Of a stretch of DNA of 64,000 bases, positions 7,429 to 16,529 are shown piece by piece. The stretch comes from Oleidesulfovibrio alaskensis DSM 16109 (lineage in GTDB: Bacteria > Desulfobacterota > Desulfovibrionia > Desulfovibrionales > Desulfovibrionaceae). The notes under the pieces were generated by a model. That model was not told the origin of the DNA. It ran no database searches and saw nothing but the letters and a program-made list of their open reading frames with translations. The position numbers and the translations under genes were made by a program. Positions within the stretch are counted from its first letter, which is position 1. Every line of letters begins with the position of its first letter. The stretch is taken from contig NZ_AXWQ01000006.1 of assembly GCF_000482745.1 (NCBI RefSeq), forward strand, positions 62,001 to 126,000, written 5' to 3'.

Positions 7429-8469
7429 ATGTCTAAAGCAATCGATTTTATGCTGGGTATGTTTTCCAACGACCTGGCTATAGACCTGGGCACCGCGAAC
7501 ACCTGCGTCTATGTGAAAGGACAAGGCATCGTTCTGCGCGAGCCTTCCGTTGTCGCCGTAAAAAAAGATAACCGCGGCGGCAATGTCGTTCTTGCCGTCG
7601 GGCATGACGCCAAACGCATGCTGGGCCGCACCCCCGGCAACATACAGGCCATCCGTCCCATGAAAGACGGCGTCATTGCCGACTTTGAAATTACCGAAGC
7701 CATGCTTCGCCATTTCATTTCCAAAGTGCACAACTCGCGCCGTCTGGTGCGTCCGCGCATCATCATCTGCGTGCCCACGGGCATAACACAGGTGGAAAAA
7801 CGCGCGGTAAAGGAATCGGCCCAGAGTGCCGGCGCGCGCGAAGTCTACCTCATCGAGGAACCCATGGCAGCCGCCATCGGCGCCAATCTGCCCATTCAGG
7901 AGCCCACCTCCAACATGGTGGTGGACATCGGCGGCGGCACCACGGAAGTGGCTGTCATCTCGCTTTCCGGCGTGGTGTATTCGCGTTCCGTGCGCGTGGG
8001 CGGCGATAAAATGGATGAAGCCATCATGACGCACGTCAAACGCAAGTACAACATGCTCATAGGCGAATCCACATCCGAAGAAATCAAGATCAAAACCGGT
8101 TCGGCCTACCCCATGGACCCCGAGCAGCAGCTCGAGGTTAAAGGACGCGATCTTGTGACAGGTATTCCCCAGAATATCACCATAACCTCGGAAGAGGTAC
8201 GCAAGGCAATATCCGAACAGGTGGACTCCATAGTGCAGGCAGTGCGTGTGGCGCTGGAACAGACCCCGCCGGAACTGGCAGCGGACATAGTGGACCGCGG
8301 CATAGTGCTGACCGGCGGCGGCGCCCTGCTCAAGGGGCTTGACCAGCTGCTGCGCGAAGAGACATCGCTGCCCATCACCGTGGTGGACGATCCTCTTTCC
8401 ACCGTTGTTGTGGGTACCGGCAAAGCGCTGGACAATCTGGACATCCTGAAGGAGGTCGCAATCGATTAA
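7429..8469 (+). CDS. mreB: Rod shape-determining protein MreB
   Basis: Actin-like filament protein that guides lateral wall synthesis on the cytoplasmic side of the inner membrane. The phosphate 1 motif DLGTANTCVYV begins at residue 19, phosphate 2 is DIGGGTTEVAVIS, and the adenosine motif is LTGGGALLKGL. At 346 aa it has the normal length. The ATG at 7429 (MSKAIDFMLGMF) fits the family start; the longer TTG frame is not conserved in type. First gene of mreB-mreC-mreD-mrdA-rodA. Confidence 0.97.
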   Translation: MSKAIDFMLGMFSNDLAIDLGTANTCVYVKGQGIVLREPSVVAVKKDNRGGNVVLAVGHDAKRMLGRTPGNIQAIRPMKDGVIADFEITEAMLRHFISKVHNSRRLVRPRIIICVPTGITQVEKRAVKESAQSAGAREVYLIEEPMAAAIGANLPIQEPTSNMVVDIGGGTTEVAVISLSGVVYSRSVRVGGDKMDEAIMTHVKRKYNMLIGESTSEEIKIKTGSAYPMDPEQQLEVKGRDLVTGIPQNITITSEEVRKAISEQVDSIVQAVRVALEQTPPELAADIVDRGIVLTGGGALLKGLDQLLREETSLPITVVDDPLSTVVVGTGKALDNLDILKEVAID

Positions 8470-9364
8470 CGTTTCGCCCAAACGCATTCTGGCCGTACTT
8501 TTTGCTGTGCTTTTCGCGTATCTGGGTTTGTACACATGGAACCTGCGGACCGGTGTTCTTGACAATGCCGCTTCGCACACGGGGCTTGAGTTTGCAGGGG
8601 CCGTTCTGAAACCGGGCGAATGGGTTCACCGAAGCGCCGTGGATTTCTGGGAACAGTATCTGTACCTGGTCGATGTACGCCAGCAGAACGAACGCCTGGC
8701 AGCTCAGGTGAAAGATCTTTCATTTGAACTGGCAAAGGCACGAGAAGAACAGCAGGAACTTTTACGGCTGCGCGCCCTTAACGGTTTTTCCGCTCCTGCG
8801 GAGTGGGAACGGGTGGGAGCCCGCATCATTGCCCAGCGCCTCGGTTCCGAAGCCGCTCTTGACAGCATTATGCTGAACAAGGGCTACCTTCAGGGAGCAG
8901 GTTCCAACACTCCCGTGGTGACACACAAGGGAGTTGTGGGCAGAATCATGCGGGCAGGGCCTTTCACGGCCACGGTGCAGCTTATCACCGACCCCGCCAG
9001 CCGTATTGCCGTGCTCGGTTCAGCAAGCCGCACACCGGGCATTCTGATGGGCACAGGGGCCCGCTCGGAACTTGTTCTGCGGTTTGTTCCGCTCAATGCG
9101 CAGCTGGAAGAAGGCGAAACGCTCATAACTTCCGGACTGGCGGGCGCCTATCCCAAAGGCCTGCCCGTGGCGCGCATAGTGCGTATTGAACATTCCGATA
9201 TCTCACTCTTTCAGACCGTGCACGCGGTTCCGCTGGCCGGCATAGACCGGCTGGAAGAAGTGCTGCTGCTGCAACGCCCGGCAGGACCGCATGCCGCGTT
9301 TCACGCAGTGGAAACGCCCCCGCAGGCCGGAGCGCATACAGCGCACGCCAACGCCACGCGCTAG
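8465..9364 (+). CDS. mreC: Rod shape-determining protein MreC, with a probable non-standard ATT start
   Basis: Periplasmic scaffold of the elongation machinery, anchored by one N-terminal helix. The frame has no ATG or TTG upstream of GTG 8507, which would cut into the membrane helix. A perfect AAGGAGG (8449-8455) stands 9 nt before an ATT codon at 8465 that overlaps the mreB stop; starting there gives a basic SPKR, a full helix (ILAVLFAVLFAYLGLY) and 299 aa. A coiled-coil stretch (about 60-100) and the MreC beta core (GVVGRIMRAGPFTATVQLITDPASRIAV) follow. If the ATT is wrong, GTG 8507 or CTG 8489 are the alternatives. Confidence 0.92.
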   Translation: MNVSPKRILAVLFAVLFAYLGLYTWNLRTGVLDNAASHTGLEFAGAVLKPGEWVHRSAVDFWEQYLYLVDVRQQNERLAAQVKDLSFELAKAREEQQELLRLRALNGFSAPAEWERVGARIIAQRLGSEAALDSIMLNKGYLQGAGSNTPVVTHKGVVGRIMRAGPFTATVQLITDPASRIAVLGSASRTPGILMGTGARSELVLRFVPLNAQLEEGETLITSGLAGAYPKGLPVARIVRIEHSDISLFQTVHAVPLAGIDRLEEVLLLQRPAGPHAAFHAVETPPQAGAHTAHANATR

Positions 9365-9385
9365 CGCCTGCACCGGACGATACTT

Positions 9386-9414
9386 GTGCCGCCCCTCCGC
9401 GGGGCGGCACCGTT
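9386..9414 (+). terminator. Strong hairpin between mreC and mreD (attenuator-like)
   Basis: Ten-base perfect arms GTGCCGCCCC (9386-9395) and GGGGCGGCAC (9401-9410) with a 5-nt loop, then CGTTTT. The short U run suggests partial termination or an RNA-processing/stability element inside the operon. Confidence 0.55.
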
Positions 9415-9447
9415 TTGACCCGCAAACACCGCAAGAGAACTCGGACA

Positions 9448-9912
9448 ATGCGCAATGTTATCTGGTGGCTTGTGTACGCTGCAGCCGCCATATGGGCTCA
9501 GAAGCTGGTTCCCGGCATCGATTTTCTGCTGCCGGGGCTCATCATTGCGCTGCAGGAAGAACGCCCCATCCAGACATTCTGGATCATCATCTGTTTTTCA
9601 CTGATTCAGGAAGGCAGCGGAACCATGTCATTCGGCCCCGCCGTGGGACAGTATCTGGGTGCCGCAGTACTGGTGCAGGCAGGACGCTGGCTTTTCGAGG
9701 CCAGAAACATTTCTTTTGTTCTGCTGCTGTCCGCCGGTCTGGGGCTGACACACTTCGGCATGATTTCCGTCATGGCCATGCTGCAGGATATATCCCTCAT
9801 CCAGAGTCGCCTTATGCACGAAAGCATTATACAGGCTCTTGTCATCCCGCCCTGCTGGCTGCTGGTCATGCAGGCCAGAAAAAGGTTCGCCCCCGATGAA
9901 AGTCCAGCTTGA
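9448..9912 (+). CDS. mreD: Rod shape-determining protein MreD
   Basis: Small inner-membrane partner of MreC. The 154-aa protein starting MRNVIWWLVYAAAAIWAQ is mostly hydrophobic, with about five membrane helices, including FWIIICFSLIQEGSG and LVIPPCWLLVMQA. The sequence is weakly conserved in this family, so the call rests on hydropathy, size and position between mreC and mrdA. It overlaps mrdA by 17 nt. The start was chosen over the upstream MTRKHRKRTRT frame, which looks like leader. Confidence 0.85.
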   Translation: MRNVIWWLVYAAAAIWAQKLVPGIDFLLPGLIIALQEERPIQTFWIIICFSLIQEGSGTMSFGPAVGQYLGAAVLVQAGRWLFEARNISFVLLLSAGLGLTHFGMISVMAMLQDISLIQSRLMHESIIQALVIPPCWLLVMQARKRFAPDESPA

Positions 9913-11704
9913 TTCGGAAGGCTTCCAGCCCCCGCGTTCAGGGCTCATGCTGCTTCAGGGGCTTGTGGCGCTTATCTTTCTGGTTTTTGCGCTGCGCTTC
10001 TGGTATCTGCAGATACACAAAGGTGAAGATTACGCACGTCTGGCCAGTGACAACCGTCTGCGGCAGGAACAGATGTACGCGCCGCGCGGATTGCTGCGCG
10101 ACAGATACGGCATGCTGCTGGCAGAAAACCGTCCGGCCTACGGTCTGGGACTGGTGCGTGAAGACTGCCACGACATTCCCTCCACACTGGCCCAGATAAG
10201 CCAGTGGACCGGCATTGACCTGACGGAGATAACCCAGCGCTACGAACGCGACAAACGCAAGGTTAAATCCTTCGAGCCGCTCATCCTTGTTCCGGATATT
10301 TCCTTTGAGCTGCTGGCCGCGGTAGAGGCCAATATAAACCGCTGGCCCGGTCTGGAGATAATTGTCCGGCCGCGGCGCTATTATCCTTCGGGGCCGGAAC
10401 TGGCACACCTGCTGGGCTATGTGAGCGAAGCAGACGAAAAACAGTTGCAGCAGCGTCCCGAACTGGCGCTGGGCGACACTGTGGGCAAACAGGGACTGGA
10501 ACTGGTTTTAGAAGACCGGCTGCGCGGCCAGAAGGGTCTGCGTCAGATGGAAGTGGATGTGGTGGGCCGCGACCTGACTCACCACATACTGCGGGCCCCT
10601 CAGGCCGGTGAAAACATCAACCTGACCATTGATCTGGCCCTGCAGCACAAGGCGTTTGAAATGCTTGAAGGCCAGTCGGGCTGCATTGTGGTGCTTGATC
10701 CCGACACAGGTCAGCTGCATGCGCTGGTCACCGCGCCGGCCTTTGACAACAACGCCTTCGCCCGCGGCCTGACCGGCAAGGAATGGGCAGAACTGCGCGA
10801 CAACCCGCGCCACCCCATGCAGAACAGAGTCATCCAGTCCGTATATCCGCCCGCCTCCATCTGGAAGCTGCTCATGGCCGGTCTGGTGCTGGAAGACAAA
10901 GTGGTCGACCCCAAGGAGACTGTTTTCTGCAACGGACGCTATCCCATGGGCAACCGCGTGTTTCGCTGCTGGAAAAAATGGGGACACGGGCACACCGACC
11001 TGCACAAGGCGCTTGTGGAATCGTGCGATGTCTATTTTTACGATGTGGCCGACAAAATCGGCATCGACCGCATTGCGGAATTTGCCAAGGCTTCCGGATT
11101 CGGCGAACTGACCGGCATAGACCTGCCCCATGAGCGTTCGGGGCTGGTACCTTCGCGGGAATGGAAACGTAAACGCTTCGGCGAGGTATGGCACCGCGGC
11201 GAAACGCTCAATATTTCGATCGGTCAGGGGTTCACTCTGGTCACTCCTCTGCAGATAGCACGCTTTATCGGCGCCCTGCTCAACGGCGGCAAATTGCTCA
11301 AACCCCAGATTCTCGTGGACGAAAAGCCGCTGGTGCAGCATGAAATTCCCATCGGGGCTGATGCGCGCAAAGTCATCCTGAAAGCCATGGTCGATACCGT
11401 TGACGCTCCGCGGGGCACGGCGCGCAGGCTTCGCAGACCCGACGCCGTCATCGGCGGCAAGACGGGCACGGCGCAGGTGGTGCGCATTGTGGGCGAAGAG
11501 CGCCGCAAAAAAGAAGAAATGGAATACTGGGAACGCGACCACGCATGGATGGCCGCATGGGGCCAGAAAGACGATAAACGCTACGTGATTGTGGTCATGG
11601 TGGAACACGGCGGTGGTGGCAGCAGCACCGCAGGCCCCATTGTGAAAGGACTTTTCGACTACCTCTTCGGCGTGCCCGGAGAAGCGGGAGCTGACAGCCA
11701 ATGA
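9896..11704 (+). CDS. mrdA: Penicillin-binding protein 2 (peptidoglycan transpeptidase, elongation)
   Basis: Class B PBP that cross-links new lateral wall with RodA. The 602-aa protein has a short cytoplasmic tail, one signal-anchor helix (LMLLQGLVALIFLVFALRFW), the PBP dimer domain with RGLLRDRYGMLLAENRPAYGL, and the transpeptidase domain with SxxK as SIWK, SxN-type CDVYFYDVA and KTGTAQ. Translation starts inside mreD (ATG 9896, weak context), a coupled overlap, and its stop overlaps the rodA start (ATGA). Confidence 0.95.
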   Translation: MKVQLDSEGFQPPRSGLMLLQGLVALIFLVFALRFWYLQIHKGEDYARLASDNRLRQEQMYAPRGLLRDRYGMLLAENRPAYGLGLVREDCHDIPSTLAQISQWTGIDLTEITQRYERDKRKVKSFEPLILVPDISFELLAAVEANINRWPGLEIIVRPRRYYPSGPELAHLLGYVSEADEKQLQQRPELALGDTVGKQGLELVLEDRLRGQKGLRQMEVDVVGRDLTHHILRAPQAGENINLTIDLALQHKAFEMLEGQSGCIVVLDPDTGQLHALVTAPAFDNNAFARGLTGKEWAELRDNPRHPMQNRVIQSVYPPASIWKLLMAGLVLEDKVVDPKETVFCNGRYPMGNRVFRCWKKWGHGHTDLHKALVESCDVYFYDVADKIGIDRIAEFAKASGFGELTGIDLPHERSGLVPSREWKRKRFGEVWHRGETLNISIGQGFTLVTPLQIARFIGALLNGGKLLKPQILVDEKPLVQHEIPIGADARKVILKAMVDTVDAPRGTARRLRRPDAVIGGKTGTAQVVRIVGEERRKKEEMEYWERDHAWMAAWGQKDDKRYVIVVMVEHGGGGSSTAGPIVKGLFDYLFGVPGEAGADSQ

Positions 11705-12816
11705 GCCCCATAGACAGACGCATTCTGACTCATATGAACTGGGGGCTCATCGCCATGACGCTGCTGCTTTTCGGCGTGGGCGTGGCCAACCTGTATTCGG
11801 CATCGGGGTTCCGCGTGGACGACGGCATCGCTGTCTCCTCATTCTACAGCAAACAGCTTCTGTGGGGGGCTGTGGGCATGGGCGGCATGCTGGCCGTCAT
11901 GCTTTTCGACTACCGCCACCTTAAAAGTCTGGCGTGGCCTGTATTCATTGTCACATTGCTGCTGCTGGTGGCCGTTCCGCTTTTCGGCGTAACGGTTTAC
12001 GGCGCCAAGCGCTGGCTTTCCTTTGGTTTTTTCAACCTGCAGCCCAGCGAACTGGCAAAAATCAGCACGCTGATCATCGCCGCAAGACTGCTTTCCCGCG
12101 GGGGCGAACCGCTGGACTGGGGTGAACTTTTCAAAATACTGGGTATATGCCTTATTCCGGCCGCCCTCATTGTCACCCAGCCGGACCTCGGCACCACCCT
12201 CAACGTGCTGCTCAACGTGGGCGGAGTCATACTGTACCGCGGCATTGCGCGGCATGTTTTCAAAACCTGCATCATCGCCCTGCCTCCGCTCATTCCGCTG
12301 GGCTGGTTTGTGCTGCACGACTATCAGAAACAGCGCATACTCACATTTCTCGATCCCGGACGCGATCCGCTGGGAGCCGGTTACCACATCATCCAGTCGC
12401 AGATAGCCATCGGTTCCGGGCAGATATGGGGCAAGGGTTTTCTGGGCGGCACCCAGTCACAATTGCGCTTTCTGCCCGAAAAGCATACAGACTTTGCTGT
12501 GGCGGTTTTCGGCGAAGAGTGGGGATTCATCGGCAACATGATTCTGCTGGGTCTGTTCTGCCTGTTCCTGCTGGCCATATTCAACTCCGCCCGCGATGCA
12601 AAAGACCGTTTCGGCAGCTTTCTGTGCGCCGGCGTGTTTTTTTATTTTTTCTGGCAAATTCTTATAAATATGGGCATGGTGGTCGGGCTGATGCCTGTGG
12701 TGGGTATCCCCCTGCCTTTCATCAGCTACGGCGGCAGCGCCACTATCGTCAATTTCTGTCTGATAGGTCTGGTGCTGAACGTCTCCATGCGCCGCTTTGT
12801 CTTTAAAGCATCATGA
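11701..12816 (+). CDS. rodA: Peptidoglycan glycosyltransferase RodA (SEDS family)
   Basis: Polymerises lipid II into glycan strands as the partner of PBP2. The 371-aa protein has about ten membrane helices and the SEDS signatures VTVYGAKRWLSFGFFNLQPSELAKI, DLGTTLN, FLPEKHTDFAVAVFGEEWGF and GIPLPFISYGGSA. The ATG overlaps the mrdA stop by 4 nt. The closeness of PBP2 and RodA fits their function as one complex. Confidence 0.96.
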   Translation: MSPIDRRILTHMNWGLIAMTLLLFGVGVANLYSASGFRVDDGIAVSSFYSKQLLWGAVGMGGMLAVMLFDYRHLKSLAWPVFIVTLLLLVAVPLFGVTVYGAKRWLSFGFFNLQPSELAKISTLIIAARLLSRGGEPLDWGELFKILGICLIPAALIVTQPDLGTTLNVLLNVGGVILYRGIARHVFKTCIIALPPLIPLGWFVLHDYQKQRILTFLDPGRDPLGAGYHIIQSQIAIGSGQIWGKGFLGGTQSQLRFLPEKHTDFAVAVFGEEWGFIGNMILLGLFCLFLLAIFNSARDAKDRFGSFLCAGVFFYFFWQILINMGMVVGLMPVVGIPLPFISYGGSATIVNFCLIGLVLNVSMRRFVFKAS

Positions 12817-12882
12817 GCCGCATCATGAAAAGGGCTGCTGAACATGCCTCTTTTTTCGCGATCCAGTAAGGAGCATGCACGA

Positions 12883-13245
12883 ATGTCGAAAGATGAAATC
12901 AACGCCTTTTTGGGCGCGGGAACCGTATACAACGGAAAGCTGGACTTTCAGGGCTCTGTCCGCATCGACGGAGCCTTTACCGGAGAAATCCGCTCGCAGG
13001 GCACACTGATTGTCGGCAAGGACGCCGACCTGCAGGGCCAGATTCAGGTGGGCCAGATAATCGTGAGCGGCAAGGTGCAGGGTACTGTCACCGCCGGCAA
13101 AAAAGCCGTGCTGCACCGGACGGCCACCGTCATGGGCACCCTTAACACACCGTCACTTGTCATCGAGGAAGGTGCGGTGCTGCAGGGCGACGTTGTGATG
13201 AAAGCCACAGACTCCGGTACTCCACCCGAGACTGCAGACCAGTAG
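12883..13245 (+). CDS. Bactofilin (polymer-forming cytoskeletal protein)
   Basis: Beta-helical protein that forms filaments without nucleotide. The core runs FLGAGTVYNGKLDFQGSVRIDGAFTGEI ... GTLIVGKDADLQGQIQVGQIIVSGKVQGTV, the repeating pattern of DUF583. The ATG at 12883 has AAGGAG 9 nt upstream, so I prefer it to ATG 12844, which adds 13 residues and lacks a clear site. Protein length is 120 aa. It directly follows rodA and is ended by a terminator, so it is likely part of the cell-shape operon, which fits bactofilin roles in morphology. Confidence 0.92.
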   Translation: MSKDEINAFLGAGTVYNGKLDFQGSVRIDGAFTGEIRSQGTLIVGKDADLQGQIQVGQIIVSGKVQGTVTAGKKAVLHRTATVMGTLNTPSLVIEEGAVLQGDVVMKATDSGTPPETADQ

Positions 13246-13247
13246 AC

Positions 13248-13271
13248 AAAGGGCCGCACAGCGGCCCTTTT
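13248..13271 (+). terminator. Terminator of the mre-rod-bactofilin operon
   Basis: AAAGGGCCGC-ACA-GCGGCCCTTTT stem-loop with a 10-bp stem right after the bactofilin stop. Confidence 0.85.
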
Positions 13272-13350
13272 GAATATGAATAAACTGATAAAACAAACAG
13301 TTAAATTCAGGAAATTTTTCACAAGCACTCACAAATTTCCAAAAAAGGCT

Positions 13351-13379
13351 TTGACACAATGGGTTATATTGGCTAAACC
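13351..13379 (+). promoter_or_regulatory. Candidate promoter of the atp operon
   Basis: A perfect -35 TTGACA (13351-13356), 17-nt spacer and TAAACC (13374-13379), in an AT-rich stretch about 50 nt before atpF'. The -10 is weak. Confidence 0.5.
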
Positions 13380-13426
13380 CATCGTGACTTTGAGCTTAAA
13401 TTCACAACCTCACCAAGGGAGCAGGC

Positions 13427-13843
13427 ATGATCAATTTAGACTTCACCTTACTGATTCAGTTGGTGAACTTTCTTGTCACGCTCCTGGTGCTGAATGCTCT
13501 CCTTATCCGGCCAATTAGGGAGATCATCAAGCAGCGGGCTGACAAGATGTCGGGGCTGGTGGGCGACACCGAGGGTTTCCTTGATGCTGCCAACCAGAAG
13601 CTCAGCAACTATGAGACCGCCCTGTCTGAAGCAAGACGCAATGCATCCGCAGTGCGCGACGCCCAGAAAGAGCAGGGTCTCGCCAGGGAGCAGGAGCTTG
13701 TCACAGCAGCCTCCGAGGAGGCACAGGCCATCCTGCAAGCTTCCCGTAAGCAGGTTGCCAAGGATGTACAAGAGGCTATGGAAACGCTGAAAGGGCAAGT
13801 GGGCGCCCTGGCGGAAAAGGCCACTGCCAAGGTCCTCGGGTAA
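13427..13843 (+). CDS. atpF': F-type ATP synthase subunit b' (second b-type stator subunit)
   Basis: Peripheral-stalk subunit of F1Fo ATP synthase. The 138-aa protein starts MINLDFTLLIQLVNFLVTLLVLNALL, one membrane helix, then IRPIREIIKQRADKMSG and a long charged helix that forms the coiled-coil stalk. The GGGAGCAGGC ribosome site fits the ATG. It is the first of seven atp genes and is followed by a second, signal-bearing b subunit, so the stalk is probably a b/b' heterodimer. Confidence 0.9.
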   Translation: MINLDFTLLIQLVNFLVTLLVLNALLIRPIREIIKQRADKMSGLVGDTEGFLDAANQKLSNYETALSEARRNASAVRDAQKEQGLAREQELVTAASEEAQAILQASRKQVAKDVQEAMETLKGQVGALAEKATAKVLG

Positions 13844-13875
13844 CACTTACGGCGAAAGTGAAGGAGGGTTCGGCT

Positions 13876-14454
13876 TTGAAAGGGCTGAGAAAACTGTTGT
13901 TAGTTCTTGGCGTGATGCTCCTGGCCACGGGCGTTGCGCTGGCAGCCGGCGGTGAAGCCGCTTCCGGGGAACACCATTACGATTGGACCAACCTCGGATT
14001 CAGGCTTGCCAACTTTGCGATATTCATCGCAATCATCTACTACGCGGCCGGCAAGAAGCTTATTGCTTTCTTCGGCGGCCGACGCAAAGGAATCGAGCAG
14101 GAACTCAACGATCTGGAAACGCGCAAAACCGACGCCAAGAAACAGCTTGGCGACGTTGAAAAGCGTATCGCGGATCTCGAAAATGAGCGCAAAGCCATTA
14201 TCGCAGAGTATCAGGCTCAGGGTGAGGCGCTGAAGGCGGCCATCATCAGCAAGGCGGAGACCTCCGCCAGACAAATCGTTGAACAAGCCAAAAAGTCCGC
14301 AGAAAACGAAGTCAAGTACGCCAAGGACGCCATGCGCGAAGAACTGGCGGACATGATTGTTGATGCGACCGAAAAGCTGCTCAAAGAACGGCTGGACGGT
14401 AACGAGCAGGAAAAGCTCATTGACAAGTACTTAACAAAGGTGGTGCTCAATTGA
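13876..14454 (+). CDS. atpF: F-type ATP synthase subunit b
   Basis: Second peripheral-stalk subunit. I start it at TTG 13876 (MKGLRKLLLVLG), 7 nt after AAGGAGGG; the GTG at 13858 would put the ribosome site inside the gene. The N-terminus resembles a signal peptide (LLLVLGVMLLATGVALAAGG), followed by a second helix (LGFRLANFAIFIAIIYYAAG) and then the long charged stalk helix. Protein length is 192 aa. The extra N-terminal hydrophobic segment is a known feature of some deltaproteobacterial b subunits. It overlaps atpH by 4 nt. Confidence 0.92.
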   Translation: MKGLRKLLLVLGVMLLATGVALAAGGEAASGEHHYDWTNLGFRLANFAIFIAIIYYAAGKKLIAFFGGRRKGIEQELNDLETRKTDAKKQLGDVEKRIADLENERKAIIAEYQAQGEALKAAIISKAETSARQIVEQAKKSAENEVKYAKDAMREELADMIVDATEKLLKERLDGNEQEKLIDKYLTKVVLN

Positions 14455-15002
14455 CCGGCAACATCGCAGCTCGTAGGTATGCAAGGGCGCTTTTTGCCAT
14501 AGGGCAGAAGCAGGGGCTTGCCGAACTCGATGCTTTCGGTTCCGAGCTCTCCGCCGTTGCTAAGGCCGTGGAGGAATCTCCCGCGCTTGCCAGACTCTTC
14601 CGCAACCCGCTCTTCAGCATTGAAGAGAAGCGTGCGGTTCTGGCCAAGCTTTTACAAGCCGCCGGGGCAGGCCAGACTGTCAGCAACTTCTGCAACCTGC
14701 TTGCAGACAAGGGCAGACTGGCAGACCTGCCGGACATCAACGCGTTTTACAGTCTTCTGCTTGATGCCGAAAAAGGCATCATCCGCGGCGAGCTGGTTAC
14801 CGCCATCAAACTGGCCAAGGCCAAGCGTGATGCGGTGAAAGAACAGCTTGAAAAGCAGGCCGGACAGAAGATTGAGCTGAACTTCAGCGTAGACAAGGAT
14901 ATCCTTGGCGGCGTCGTGCTGAAGGTCGGCGACCGTGTTCTTGATGCCAGCCTGCGCGCACAGCTGGGCATTCTGAAGGATAACATCAAGAGGGGTGAGT
15001 AG
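14451..15002 (+). CDS. atpH: F-type ATP synthase subunit delta
   Basis: Links the stalk to the top of the F1 head. The 183-aa protein begins MTGNIAARRYARALFAIGQKQG, the typical delta N-terminal domain, and ends with VLKVGDRVLDASLRAQLGILKDNI, the family C-terminal signature. The TTG start overlaps the atpF stop, which indicates coupled translation. Confidence 0.95.
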   Translation: MTGNIAARRYARALFAIGQKQGLAELDAFGSELSAVAKAVEESPALARLFRNPLFSIEEKRAVLAKLLQAAGAGQTVSNFCNLLADKGRLADLPDINAFYSLLLDAEKGIIRGELVTAIKLAKAKRDAVKEQLEKQAGQKIELNFSVDKDILGGVVLKVGDRVLDASLRAQLGILKDNIKRGE

Positions 15003-15006
15003 GGCC

Positions 15007-16515
15007 ATGCAGATTAAGACCGAAGAAATCAGCCAGATCATCGAATCGCAGATTCAGAATTACGAACAGCGAGTCGAGATGAGCGAAACCGGTACCGTGC
15101 TTTACGTCGGTGACGGTATTGCACGCGTTTACGGTGTTCGCAACGCCATGGCCATGGAACTGCTGGAATTTCCCGGCGGGCTCATGGGTATGGTGCTGAA
15201 CCTTGAAGAAGACAACGTCGGTGTGGCCCTGCTGGGTCCGGATACCGACATTAAAGAAGGTGACCCGGTAAAGCGTACCGGCAAAATCTTCTCCGTGCCG
15301 GTGGGCGATGCGGTCATGGGCCGTGTTCTCAACCCCCTCGGCCAGCCCATTGACGGCGAAGGACCGGTTGACTCCAAAGAATTCCGTCCTGTTGAACTTA
15401 AGGCTCCCGGCATCATCGCCCGTAAGTCCGTGCACGAACCCATGCCCACCGGCATCAAGGCTATCGACGCCATGACGCCCATCGGCCGCGGTCAGCGCGA
15501 ACTTGTCATCGGCGACCGTCAGACCGGTAAGACCGCCGTCTGCATCGACGCCATTCTGGCGCAGAAAAACACCGACATCCACTGCTTCTACGTGGCCATC
15601 GGTCAGAAGCGTTCCACTGTTGCTCTGGTGGCAGACACGCTGAAAAAACACGGCGCGATGGAATACACCACCATCATCTCCGCCACCGCTTCCGAACCGG
15701 CTCCGCTTCAGTTCATCGCCGCCTATGCCGGCTGTGCCATGGCTGAATACTACCGCGACAGCGGCAAGCATGCGCTCATCGTTTACGATGACCTTTCCAA
15801 GCAGGCTACCGCCTACCGCCAGATGTCGCTGCTGCTGCGCCGTCCTCCCGGACGTGAAGCTTTCCCCGGCGACGTTTTCTACCTGCACTCGCGGCTGCTT
15901 GAACGTGCCGCAAAAGTGAACGACAGCCTGGGTGCCGGTTCGCTTACCGCCCTGCCCATCATTGAAACGCAGGCCGGTGACGTTTCCGCCTACATCCCGA
16001 CCAACGTTATCTCCATTACCGACGGTCAGGTGTACCTCGAACCCAACCTGTTCAACGCCGGTATCCGTCCTGCCATCAACGTCGGTCTGTCAGTTTCCCG
16101 AGTGGGCGGCGCTGCACAGATCAAGGCAATGAAGCAGGTTGCAGGTACCATGCGTCTTGACCTTGCCCAGTACCGCGAACTGGCAGCTTTTGCCCAGTTC
16201 GGTTCTGACCTTGACAAGGCAACGCAGGCAAAGCTGAACCGTGGCGCACGCCTGGTCGAACTGCTCAAGCAGCCCCAGTACCAGCCCATGCCGTTCAACG
16301 AGCAGGTAGCTTCCATGTACGCGGCAACCCGTGGCTTCATGGACGATGTGCCTGTGGCATCCATCCGCAAGTTCGAAGCTGAGTACATTGAGTTCCTGCG
16401 GGACGCCAAGGGTGACATACTGAAAGATCTTGACGAGAAAAAGGCCATTGACAACGACATCGAAGGACGCATGAAAGCGGCTCTCGAAGAGTTCAAAAAA
16501 GGCTTCACCGCCTAA
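15007..16515 (+). CDS. atpA: F-type ATP synthase subunit alpha
   Basis: Non-catalytic nucleotide-binding subunit of F1. P-loop GDRQTGKT, followed by ILAQKNTD and the family block PAINVGLSVSRVGGAAQ. The ATG 15007 (MQIKTEEISQIIESQI) is the standard family start; a GTG at 14995 would add four residues. Protein length is 502 aa, as expected. Confidence 0.97.
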   Translation: MQIKTEEISQIIESQIQNYEQRVEMSETGTVLYVGDGIARVYGVRNAMAMELLEFPGGLMGMVLNLEEDNVGVALLGPDTDIKEGDPVKRTGKIFSVPVGDAVMGRVLNPLGQPIDGEGPVDSKEFRPVELKAPGIIARKSVHEPMPTGIKAIDAMTPIGRGQRELVIGDRQTGKTAVCIDAILAQKNTDIHCFYVAIGQKRSTVALVADTLKKHGAMEYTTIISATASEPAPLQFIAAYAGCAMAEYYRDSGKHALIVYDDLSKQATAYRQMSLLLRRPPGREAFPGDVFYLHSRLLERAAKVNDSLGAGSLTALPIIETQAGDVSAYIPTNVISITDGQVYLEPNLFNAGIRPAINVGLSVSRVGGAAQIKAMKQVAGTMRLDLAQYRELAAFAQFGSDLDKATQAKLNRGARLVELLKQPQYQPMPFNEQVASMYAATRGFMDDVPVASIRKFEAEYIEFLRDAKGDILKDLDEKKAIDNDIEGRMKAALEEFKKGFTA

Positions 16516-16529
16516 CCGCGGGGGGTAAT

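Noticed and set aside
7036..8580. 514-codon open frame opposite mreB
   Set aside because: Shadow of mreB; no protein-like features and it crosses the divergent promoter region.
14986..15888. 300-codon open frame opposite atpA
   Set aside because: Antisense shadow of a highly conserved gene.
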